Part shown: positions 1 through 4,693 of the stretch, piece by piece
Numbering within the stretch: position 1 is the stretch's first letter
Layout of the letters: every line of letters starts with the position of its first letter
Assembly (NCBI GenBank): GCA_937895685.1
Contig: CALBMC010000040.1
Span: forward strand, 1 to 5,158
Direction: 5' to 3'
Source: an uncultured bacterium
GTDB taxonomy: Bacteria; Patescibacteriota; Minisyncoccia; Phycocordibacterales; UBA9973
DNA: 5,158 nt
Notes under the pieces: generated by a model
The model's input: the letters and a program-made list of their open reading frames with translations, nothing else
What the model was told of the DNA's origin: nothing
Database searches by the model: none
Made by a program: the position numbers and the translations under genes

Positions 1-157
1 GAATAGTGAGCCAAGAGAGTCCTGCCTGAGCTCCTTCTAAAATAAGAAATTCAAAAAGAGTTCTGTCGTCGTGAACAGCTCTTCCCCATTCTTCATCGTG
101 ATATTTTATATAAATTGGATGAGACAAGCACCAATCACAACGAGATTCTTTCTTCAT
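1..157 (-). CDS. tag: DNA-3-methyladenine glycosylase I, N-terminal 52 codons (runs off left edge)
   Basis: Tag removes 3-methyladenine from alkylated DNA and so starts base excision repair in the cytoplasm. Only the first 52 residues are in the window. They match the family closely: a start-proximal RCDW (Cys7), then PIYIKYHDEEWG (Tyr19, His20), DDRTLFEFLILEG (Glu41) and QAGLSW (Trp49). By recall of E. coli Tag, Cys7 and His20 correspond to zinc ligands Cys4 and His17 with the same 13-residue spacing, and Glu41 and Trp49 correspond to base-pocket residues Glu38 and Trp46. The other two zinc ligands (His and Cys near the C-terminus) lie outside the window. The ATG at 157-155 overlaps the upstream EamA stop codon as ATGA, which suggests translational coupling. 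The family is about 185-195 aa, so roughly 135-140 residues are missing. The reading frame is intact to the edge and there is no sign of decay. The identification is firm. Confidence 0.93.
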   Translation of the reverse strand, partial: MKKESRCDWCLSHPIYIKYHDEEWGRAVHDDRTLFEFLILEGAQAGLSWLTI

Positions 158-567
158 ATTAAAAAGAAAAATGTTCCAACCAAAACAAAGATGGCCCCTA
201 GAATTGTTTTCCATGTAAAAGCCTCTCTTAAGATTAAGGCTGAGAATATTAGTACAAAGACTATACTTGATCGATCAAGAGCGGCTACGGCTGTTGTAGG
301 GCCTGATTTGAGGGCCATAAAGTAAAATAACCAAGAAAGCGCGCCGGCAATTCCAGCGAAAATTATATACATCAAAGGTTTACCCTCAATTGAAGGTAAT
401 TCTTTCCATTTATTCAAAAAAGTAATTGCTATTAAAAAGAAACTAGCCATAACCACCGCTCTGATTCCTGTTGCCAAAGTAGAATCAATTCCTTGAAGTC
501 CTACCTTTGCAAAAATTGCAACGAGAGAAGCAAATACAGCTGAAAGTATTGCAAAAAGTATCCACAT
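154..567 (-). CDS. Single-domain EamA/DMT-family membrane transporter
   Basis: This 137-residue protein is almost entirely hydrophobic, with five predicted membrane segments at about residues 2-20, 32-51, 64-86, 91-113 and 119-136. The ALDRSS stretch (residues 96-101), followed by a long hydrophobic helix, LREAFTWKT and a closing glycine-rich helix, is typical of one EamA repeat. Most EamA proteins have two such repeats (about 300 aa). This is the short single-repeat form, as in the roughly 140-aa family COG2510, which probably works as a dimer in the cytoplasmic membrane. The substrate cannot be told; drug/metabolite transporters export amino acids, nucleotide-type metabolites or drugs. The start ATG lies 17 nt after the T-tract of the ribosomal-operon terminator, so it needs its own promoter or readthrough. 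The TGA stop overlaps the ATG of tag by 4 nt. The fold is confident; the transported compound is unknown. Confidence 0.85.
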   Translation of the reverse strand: MWILFAILSAVFASLVAIFAKVGLQGIDSTLATGIRAVVMASFFLIAITFLNKWKELPSIEGKPLMYIIFAGIAGALSWLFYFMALKSGPTTAVAALDRSSIVFVLIFSALILREAFTWKTILGAIFVLVGTFFFLI

Positions 568-573
568 AATTTT

Positions 574-579
574 ATTATC
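574..579 (-). promoter_or_regulatory. Possible -10 box for the EamA-tag unit
   Basis: On the minus strand GATAAT (5 of 6 to the TATAAT consensus) lies 6 nt before the EamA ATG. If used, transcription would start at or next to the start codon and give a leaderless mRNA. No convincing -35 box exists 16-18 bp upstream, where the terminator stem lies, and AT-rich DNA makes such hexamers common by chance. This is a weak call, justified mainly because the two genes follow a strong terminator and need some promoter. Confidence 0.25.
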
Positions 580-583
580 TCAG

Positions 584-611
584 AAAAAACAAAAACCCGC
601 CATTTGGCGGG
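584..611 (-). terminator. Intrinsic terminator after rpsI
   Basis: Read on the minus strand, the 6-bp GC-only stem CCCGCC/GGCGGG with an AAAT loop (611-596) is followed by TTTTTGTTTTTT (595-584). It begins 13 nt after the rpsI stop codon. This is a textbook Rho-independent terminator for the ribosomal operon. In the opposite direction the stem is followed only by a weakly T-containing stretch, so it probably acts in one direction. It separates the ribosomal operon from the EamA-tag pair. Confidence 0.93.
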
Positions 612-624
612 AGATTGTTTTGTC

Positions 625-1029
625 TTAACGTTTTGACCACTGTGGAGATTTTCTTGCTTTCTTGAGTCCGAATTTTCTTCTTTCCTTACTTCTAGGATCT
701 CTTTTTAGGAAACCAGCTTTCTTTAGTTTTCCTCTTTCTTCTTCGTTCATTTCAACCAAAGCTCTAGCAATTCCGTGTCTTACCGCTTCTGCTTGAGAGT
801 GAATTCCACCCCCTTTAACCAAAGCTGTTACTTCAAACTTGTCTCCAGCTTCAGATTCAGCAAAAGGACTTTTAACGATAGTTTCGAGTTCTTTTGTCAT
901 GAAATATGTCGCAAGAGGTTTGTCGTTTACAACAACAGATAACTTTGAAGCAGGAGTAACTCGCACTCTAGCAGTTGAAGTTTTTCTTCTTCCGATTGTC
1001 TCTATGTATTTTGTGCTCTTCTTTTCCAT
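625..1029 (-). CDS. rpsI: 30S ribosomal protein S9 (uS9)
   Basis: S9 is a small-subunit head protein whose C-terminal tail reaches the P-site tRNA. The 134-residue protein has the family landmarks: ETIGRRKTSTARVRV near the N-terminus (residues 10-24), VKGGGIHSQAEAVRHGIARAL (71-91) and the tail RRKFGLKKARKSPQWSKR ending in the invariant Lys-Arg that contacts tRNA. The tail has Trp where most bacteria have Phe (QFSKR), a conservative change. Length is normal. It starts 4 nt after the rplM stop, which is a tandem TAATAA, and the only leader is the AT-rich end of rplM with no Shine-Dalgarno sequence. It is the last gene of the ribosomal cluster and is followed by the intrinsic terminator. L13-S9 is a conserved bacterial pair, here joined to the alpha operon. 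Identification is certain. Confidence 0.98.
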   Translation of the reverse strand: MEKKSTKYIETIGRRKTSTARVRVTPASKLSVVVNDKPLATYFMTKELETIVKSPFAESEAGDKFEVTALVKGGGIHSQAEAVRHGIARALVEMNEEERGKLKKAGFLKRDPRSKERRKFGLKKARKSPQWSKR

Positions 1030-1033
1030 ATTA

Positions 1034-1405
1034 TTATTCTGCGATTGTTAATCTTTTCATTATTTCTTTTCTGAGTTTATTTCGTGGAATCATTCCGTCA
1101 ATTGTTTTTTCCAAAACACTTTTAATTCCTCCTTTTGCAATCATTCTAGGTAGTGTTGTTTCCTTTAGCCCTCCTCTGAAACCTGTGTAGTAAACATATT
1201 TTTGAGATTCCATTTTCTTAGGAGAGATTTTCAATTTTGAAGCATTCTCAATTTTTACAAAAACATTGTTTATTTTTGATCTATCATAAGAAGCTGTTGC
1301 TTTTCCAAGAAGCTTTGAGGCTGCATCAGAAGACACTCTACCAAGAGTTTTTCCTTCGGCATTGATTACGTATTCTATTTTCTTTTCTTTTACTACTGGT
1401 TTCAT
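1034..1405 (-). CDS. rplM: 50S ribosomal protein L13 (uL13), short form
   Basis: L13 is an early-assembly large-subunit protein that binds 23S rRNA. Diagnostic stretches are EYVINAEGKTLGRVSSDAAS (residues 11-30), YVYYTGFRGGLKE (70-82) and IDGMIPRNKLRKEIMKRL (102-119). I chose the ATG at 1405-1403, giving 123 aa, because the family begins only a few residues before the YVI(D/N)A strand and this start lies 4 nt after the rplQ stop. An upstream in-frame ATG at 1444 would add 13 unrelated residues and overlap rplQ by 35 nt. The protein ends at RLTIAE, where typical bacterial L13 (about 142 aa) continues with a roughly 20-residue YAG-PEHPHxAQQP type tail. The stop is double (TAATAA) and rpsI follows 4 nt later, so the short end looks natural rather than the product of a frameshift. 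Confidence 0.96.
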   Translation of the reverse strand: MKPVVKEKKIEYVINAEGKTLGRVSSDAASKLLGKATASYDRSKINNVFVKIENASKLKISPKKMESQKYVYYTGFRGGLKETTLPRMIAKGGIKSVLEKTIDGMIPRNKLRKEIMKRLTIAE

Positions 1406-1409
1406 AATG

Positions 1410-1763
1410 TTATATAAATTCAATGTAAGCCAATTTTGCACCATCGCTCTTTCTTGGGGCTAGCTTAGTTATTCTGATATATCCACCACTTCTTCCTTTG
1501 TATCTTGGTGAAATTTCTTCAAAAACTTTCTTAACAGCTGTGTTTTGATTGTAAAGCTTTGAAAGAAGCAATCTTCTATTTGCTAGTGTGTCTGTTTTTC
1601 CTCGAGTGATTATTTTCTCAACAACAGATTTTATTTCTTTTGCTCTAGCTTCTGTTGTTTTGATTTTCTCTTTTTTAATCAAAGAAAGTACAAGACCACG
1701 AAGGAATGCTACCCGGCCGTTTTTCTTTCTTCCAAATTTTCTGTTTTTATCGTGATGTCTCAT
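1410..1763 (-). CDS. rplQ: 50S ribosomal protein L17 (bL17)
   Basis: L17 is a bacterial large-subunit protein near the peptide exit tunnel and is the usual last gene of the alpha operon. The 117-residue product is canonical: MRHHDKNRKFGRKKNGRVAF at the N-terminus (family form MRHRxxGRKLGRxxxHRxAL), LIKKEKIKTTEARAKEIKSV (residues 29-48), a short helical middle and the SGGYIRITKLAPRKSDGAKLAYIE C-terminal strand (92-115). Length is standard. It starts 17 nt after the rpoA stop behind an A/T-only leader without Shine-Dalgarno character, and it ends 4 nt before rplM. Identification is certain. Confidence 0.98.
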   Translation of the reverse strand: MRHHDKNRKFGRKKNGRVAFLRGLVLSLIKKEKIKTTEARAKEIKSVVEKIITRGKTDTLANRRLLLSKLYNQNTAVKKVFEEISPRYKGRSGGYIRITKLAPRKSDGAKLAYIEFI

Positions 1764-1780
1764 AATTTCTTAAATAAATA

Positions 1781-2773
1781 TTAGTCTTTAAGTGTTATAC
1801 CAAGCTCAAGAAGGGCTTTTTTAATATCTTGAACTCCCTTCTCTCCGATACCTTCTATTTCTAGAAGATCTCCAGCTCTCTTTCTTGCAATTCCACCAAC
1901 TGTTCTAATGTTTGCATTAGAAAGGGCGTTTTCTATTCTAGCTGGAAGAGAAAGTGTGTCAATTCTTGTTTTCATTGCATCAACCATCTCTTCTTTGTTT
2001 CCTCCTTTTTCATCAGCAGAATCAACTTCTTCCTTCTCAACCTCTTTGGCGTCAATAACAGAAGCTTGTTCGTCTTCAACTTTGAAATCAAGGATTGCTT
2101 GAAGTTGAGTGATCATTATTCGGATAGCACTTTCTAGTGCTTCACGAGGAGAAACTGAACCATCTGTTTCGATGAACATTTTTAGACGGTTGTAGTTTGT
2201 TTTGTCTCCAACACGCATGTTTTCAACATCATAAGAAACTCTTCTTATTGGAGTAAATACTGCATCAACTGCAATAAATCCTATTTCAACTTTTTCTTTA
2301 TGATGAACATCCTTTGGAACGAAACCTAGTCCGTGCTCAATAGTTATTTCCATTTCAAGGTTTACAGACTTATCTGTAATCTCACAAATGTATTGATCTT
2401 CGTTTAAAACTTCAACTTGACCAGATGTTTTTATATCTCCAGCTGTAACTTTCTTTGGTCCTTTAACACTGATTGAAACTGTTTGAGACTCTCCTGTAAT
2501 TAGATTGAATCTAACTTTCTTTAGGTTTATTAAAATAGTGATGACATCTTCTTTTATGCCATCCATTGTTGAGAACTCGTGATCTGCTCCAGATATCTTT
2601 ACTTTAGTTATTGCGGCACCAGGAAGAGACGAAAGAATTATTCTTCGTAGACTGTTTCCTAGTGTGTGTCCATATCCTGGATATAGACCATCTATCTCAT
2701 ATGTTCCTTTTATCTTGTCCTCAGAAACTACTCGAGGCTTTGAAGGAAGTAAAATGTTGTTTTCTAGTCGCAT
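1781..2773 (-). CDS. rpoA: DNA-directed RNA polymerase alpha subunit
   Basis: Alpha dimerises to nucleate RNA polymerase assembly and contacts upstream promoter DNA and regulators. The 330-residue protein is full length. The N-terminal domain (about 1-230) carries EIDGLYPGYGHTLGNSLRRI (26-45), the GPKKVTAGDI loop (105-114), the HGLGFVP stretch (147-153) and the TDGSVSPREAL stretch (203-213). An acidic, Glu/Lys-rich linker (about 232-266) precedes a complete C-terminal domain (about 268-330), LSLPARIENALSNANIRTVGG then the helix-hairpin-helix EIEGIGEKGVQDI. By alignment to E. coli, Arg279, Asn282, Gly310 and Lys312 match the DNA-contacting Arg265, Asn268, Gly296 and Lys298, so UP-element binding may be retained. 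The Ser299 equivalent is Gly. The start is 25 nt after the rpsD stop, and the leader lacks a Shine-Dalgarno sequence. Its position between rpsD and rplQ is the standard alpha operon order. Confidence 0.99.
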   Translation of the reverse strand: MRLENNILLPSKPRVVSEDKIKGTYEIDGLYPGYGHTLGNSLRRIILSSLPGAAITKVKISGADHEFSTMDGIKEDVITILINLKKVRFNLITGESQTVSISVKGPKKVTAGDIKTSGQVEVLNEDQYICEITDKSVNLEMEITIEHGLGFVPKDVHHKEKVEIGFIAVDAVFTPIRRVSYDVENMRVGDKTNYNRLKMFIETDGSVSPREALESAIRIMITQLQAILDFKVEDEQASVIDAKEVEKEEVDSADEKGGNKEEMVDAMKTRIDTLSLPARIENALSNANIRTVGGIARKRAGDLLEIEGIGEKGVQDIKKALLELGITLKD

Positions 2774-2798
2774 GTTTGTGTTAATAAACCATTAAATA

Positions 2799-3404
2799 CT
2801 ATCGGCTGTAGTACTCTAAAACGGTATTAAAATTAAATTGTTCATCTGGAAGCGATACTGGGCGAGACTCGACAGTCGCACGAACAGCACCGATATCGAA
2901 CTTAAGCCATGCAGGATTCTTATAATTTTTAAGCTTATTCTCAAGCTCTGAGAAAAAAGCTTTGCTTTTGCTACCCTCGCGGACAGCAATTACATCTCCA
3001 ACGTGAACACTGTAGGAAGGAACCATTGTTCGCTTTCCGTTCACTGTGAAATGACCATGGGAAACCATTTGTCTAGCGGCTCGGCGTGTCGGCGCAAGTC
3101 CAAGTCTGTAAATAACATTATCAAGACGGCATTCTAGTAATTCATTCAAAACATCTTTAGCGTGTGAACCTTTCTTTGCTGTTGCTTTCTTAACATAGCT
3201 CGCAAACTGTCTTTCAGAAATTCCATAAGAAAATCGGATCTTCTGCTTTTCAAGAAGCTGTTCTCCGTATCCAGAAAGAGGCTTTGGTCTTTTAGCTCCT
3301 TTTCCTCCTTTTTGTGTTTGCGCAGAAAACTTAGGAGATTGACACTTTTCGTGAACTCCAGGACCAAGTCTTCTACAAATTTTATACTTAGGTTGTGCTT
3401 TCAT
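2799..3404 (-). CDS. rpsD: 30S ribosomal protein S4 (uS4)
   Basis: S4 is a primary 16S rRNA-binding protein that starts assembly of the 30S body. In many bacteria it represses its own operon through a leader RNA structure. The 201-residue length is normal. Landmarks are the N-terminal CRR.G stretch (Cys10), LSGYGEQLLEKQKIRFSYGISERQF (residues 43-67), and the S4 RNA-binding domain from about residue 92 (RLDNVIYRLGLAPTRRAARQMVSHGHFTVNGK, then PSYSVHVGDVIAVRE). The C-terminus has the expected PAWL and LPDE segments. Only two cysteines, Cys10 and Cys21, remain in the N-terminal region where zinc-binding S4 proteins have four, so the knuckle probably binds no zinc. The gene starts 3 nt after the rpsK stop, implying coupled translation, and ends in TAG. 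Identification is certain. Confidence 0.98.
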   Translation of the reverse strand: MKAQPKYKICRRLGPGVHEKCQSPKFSAQTQKGGKGAKRPKPLSGYGEQLLEKQKIRFSYGISERQFASYVKKATAKKGSHAKDVLNELLECRLDNVIYRLGLAPTRRAARQMVSHGHFTVNGKRTMVPSYSVHVGDVIAVREGSKSKAFFSELENKLKNYKNPAWLKFDIGAVRATVESRPVSLPDEQFNFNTVLEYYSR

Positions 3405-3407
3405 ACT

Positions 3408-3839
3408 TTATACTCTTCTAGGTTTCTTAGGTTTAGGACCATTGTGTGGGACAGGAGTAACATCTTTAACTTCAGTTAATTCAAAACCTTTTGCCATGAA
3501 AGCTCTGATTGCTCCTTCACGTCCTGAACCAACCCCTTTAACTACTGCGCTGAAATCTTTAACTCCCATATTGGCAGCTTTTTCTGCAAGAACTTCTCCT
3601 GCCTTTGAAGCAGCAAAAGGTGTTCCTTTTTTAGCACCCTTGAATCCAAGAGCTCCAGCTGAAGTCCAGAAAATTGTATTTCCTTGTTTATCAGATAGAA
3701 CAACCTTTGTGTTATTAAAAGTTGCTTCAACATGCAAAACAACAGAAGTAACTTTCTTCTTTGATGATTTAGAAACAGCTCCGTTTGATGCAGCTTCTGT
3801 TTCTACTCCTTCTTTAGTTATAATTTTTTTCTTTCCCAT
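3408..3839 (-). CDS. rpsK: 30S ribosomal protein S11 (uS11)
   Basis: S11 lies on the 30S platform near the mRNA exit and E site. The core is unmistakable: LHVEATFNNTKVVLSDKQGN (residues 35-54), WTSAGALGFKGAKKGTPFAA (58-77), VKGVGSGREGAIRAF (100-114) and the tail VTPVPHNGPKPKKPRRV. The His-Asn-Gly (132-134) is the conserved site where E. coli S11 carries an isoaspartate. The usual Cys-Arg after it is Pro-Lys here. The protein is 143 aa against about 129 in most bacteria. The excess is an N-terminal low-complexity Ala/Ser/Lys extension (about residues 5-29) that may be disordered. The start ATG lies 43 nt after the rpsM stop behind an A-rich leader with no Shine-Dalgarno sequence. No later ATG precedes the conserved core, so the extension is likely real. 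rpsD follows 3 nt after the stop. Confidence 0.97.
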   Translation of the reverse strand: MGKKKIITKEGVETEAASNGAVSKSSKKKVTSVVLHVEATFNNTKVVLSDKQGNTIFWTSAGALGFKGAKKGTPFAASKAGEVLAEKAANMGVKDFSAVVKGVGSGREGAIRAFMAKGFELTEVKDVTPVPHNGPKPKKPRRV

Positions 3840-3882
3840 TTTAAAGTTTTTTTGTTTCTTGTCTTAACCGTTAGCTGTTATT

Positions 3883-4263
3883 TTAAGTCTTCTCTGTCTT
3901 TCTTCTACCGCTTGTCATTGTCTTTCGAACGTTTCCTCTTACTGTTCTTGAGTTTGTTTTTGTTCTTTGACCTCTTACTGGCATTTTTCTTAAGTGTCTA
4001 ACTCCTCGGTATGCTTTGATATCTTTAAGTCTTTTTATGTTTGCTGAGATTTCTCTTTTAAGGTTTCCCTCGATGTTCATTGCCTCAACAATCTTTCTGA
4101 TATCATTTTCTTCTTTTTCAGTTAGATCAGAAACTTTCTTTTCTGGACTAACCTTTGCTGTATTTAAAATTTTTGTAGACATGCTTCTTCCTATTCCAAA
4201 AAGAACAGTGAGTCCAATATCTACCCTTTTTTCATTTGGGATTGTAATTCCAAGTATTCTCAT
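3883..4263 (-). CDS. rpsM: 30S ribosomal protein S13 (uS13)
   Basis: S13 sits in the 30S head, forms bridges to the 50S subunit and touches the P-site tRNA with its tail. The 126-residue protein starts MRILGITIPNEKRVDIGLT and has FGIGRSMSTKIL (residues 22-33, the helix-turn region), a helical middle, and the highly conserved AYRGVRHLRKMPVRGQRTKTNSRT (84-107), ending in a basic GRRKTEKT tail. Length is normal. The ATG at 4263-4261 is 7 nt after the rpmJ stop and the leader is entirely A/T, so translation probably depends on coupling or an unstructured start. Gene order rpmJ-rpsM-rpsK is the usual one. Identification is certain. Confidence 0.98.
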   Translation of the reverse strand: MRILGITIPNEKRVDIGLTVLFGIGRSMSTKILNTAKVSPEKKVSDLTEKEENDIRKIVEAMNIEGNLKREISANIKRLKDIKAYRGVRHLRKMPVRGQRTKTNSRTVRGNVRKTMTSGRRKTEKT

Positions 4264-4270
4264 AAATTAA

Positions 4271-4381
4271 TTATTGCTTCTGTTTATGCTTTGGATTATC
4301 ACAAATAACCCGAAGATGTCGCTTTCGGCGAACTATTTTACATTTATCACAAATTTTTCTTACTCTTGCTCGTACTTTCAT
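4271..4381 (-). CDS. rpmJ: 50S ribosomal protein L36 (bL36), zinc-binding form
   Basis: This small gene encodes 36 residues: MKVRARVRKICDKCKIVRR, then KRHLRVICDNPKHKQKQ, then TAA at 4273-4271. It is a clear L36, a small zinc-ribbon protein of the large subunit. The metal ligands Cys11, Cys14, Cys27 and His32 are all present in the family spacing (CxxC, 12 residues, CxxxxH), so this is the zinc-containing form. It lacks the final Gly common in other bacteria. It lies between infA and rpsM, exactly where L36 is found in most bacterial alpha/spc regions. The gap to rpsM is 7 nt. On the infA side there is a 78-nt spacer, the longest internal spacer of the operon, with a hairpin and T-rich tract ending right at this ATG. 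Confidence 0.97.
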   Translation of the reverse strand: MKVRARVRKICDKCKIVRRKRHLRVICDNPKHKQKQ

Positions 4382-4451
4382 GAAAAAATAATATAACCCA
4401 GCGAACTGTTATTTTTGTTGTTCGTTTGGGAAGTCGTGTTACGCACAGTTC
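4382..4451 (-). promoter_or_regulatory. Attenuator-like structured spacer between infA and rpmJ
   Basis: Read on the minus strand, CCCAAACGAAC (4430-4420) can pair with GTTCGCTGGG (4406-4397). This gives two short helices (CCCA/TGGG and CGAAC/GTTCG) around a small internal loop, closed by a 13-nt loop. A T-rich run, TTATATTATTTTTT (4396-4383), follows directly and ends at the rpmJ start. Upstream, GAACTGT (4451-4445) is fully complementary to ACAGTTC (4409-4403), which shares GTTC with the hairpin's 3' arm, so the two pairings exclude each other. This is the layout of a terminator with an anti-terminator. The stem is imperfect, so it could instead be chance or a weak pause site. A TATATT hexamer at 4395-4390 could also be a -10 box. 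No family was recognised. Confidence 0.4.
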
Positions 4452-4459
4452 TGCATACC

Positions 4460-4681
4460 TTAAAATCTTTTTGTTATTCTTCCTTTTCCTCCATAAGAGT
4501 CAAGTAGAACTTCAACTTTATCTCCCACAAGAACACGGATCCTGTGGAGACGCATTTTACCGGCAAGGTAGGCAATGAGTTCTTTATCAGAGTCATTTAG
4601 TTTTACTCGGAACATTGTATTAGGCAAGGCCTCGGTAACAACCCCGTTTGCATGTAATTCTTTTGATTCTTCCGCACTCAT
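4460..4681 (-). CDS. infA: Translation initiation factor IF-1
   Basis: IF-1 binds the 30S A site during initiation and helps IF-2 and IF-3 select the initiator tRNA. From the ATG at 4681-4679 the product is 73 aa, matching the usual 72 or so. It is a single OB/S1-type fold: GVVTEALPNTMFRVKL (residues 13-28), YLAGKMRLHRIRVLVGDKVEVLLDSY (38-63) and the terminal GKGRITKRF. A GTG at 4687 would add only two residues (MQ). I prefer the ATG because of family length and because it lies close to the predicted transcription start, where leaderless translation favours ATG. The stop is TAA at 4462-4460. It is the first gene of the ribosomal cluster and has its own promoter; the neighbour upstream is not the usual map, adk or secY. 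Identification is certain; the start is slightly uncertain. Confidence 0.96.
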   Translation of the reverse strand: MSAEESKELHANGVVTEALPNTMFRVKLNDSDKELIAYLAGKMRLHRIRVLVGDKVEVLLDSYGGKGRITKRF

Positions 4682-4693
4682 TTGCACGTAATT

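Noticed and set aside
154..156. Possible recoding of TGA, as in some CPR groups (Gracilibacteria, SR1)
   Set aside because: The EamA protein ends at its expected length at this TGA, tag begins in the overlapping frame, and no conserved protein in the window contains an in-frame TGA.
71..325. Plus-strand open frame of 84 codons
   Set aside because: It lies antisense to the EamA and tag genes, has no recognisable domain, and its composition mirrors the complementary strand.
839..1190. Two overlapping plus-strand open frames (839-1051 and 975-1190)
   Set aside because: They are antisense shadows of rpsI and rplM, rich in Phe/Ser/Leu as expected from the complement of Lys/Glu-rich genes.
1406..1444. 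Upstream ATG for rplM at 1444, adding 13 residues
   Set aside because: The added residues do not match L13 and overlap the end of rplQ. The ATG at 1405 gives a family-like N-terminus.
1908..2102. Plus-strand open frame antisense to rpoA
   Set aside because: It covers the complement of the acidic linker and alpha-CTD. Its Ser-rich sequence has no family character.
3146..3742. Minus-strand alternative frames at 3146-3367 and 3542-3742
   Set aside because: They lie within rpsD and rpsK in other frames, and the ribosomal proteins explain the same bases.
3840..3882. The 43-nt rpsM-rpsK gap as an r-protein leader or internal promoter
   Set aside because: I found only a trivial TAACGGTTA near-palindrome, with no stable hairpin and no paired -35/-10 boxes. 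It looks like a plain A-rich leader.
3442..4270. Plus-strand frames at 3442-3867 and 4016-4270
   Set aside because: They are antisense to rpsK and rpsM. The conserved proteins on the minus strand are unambiguous.
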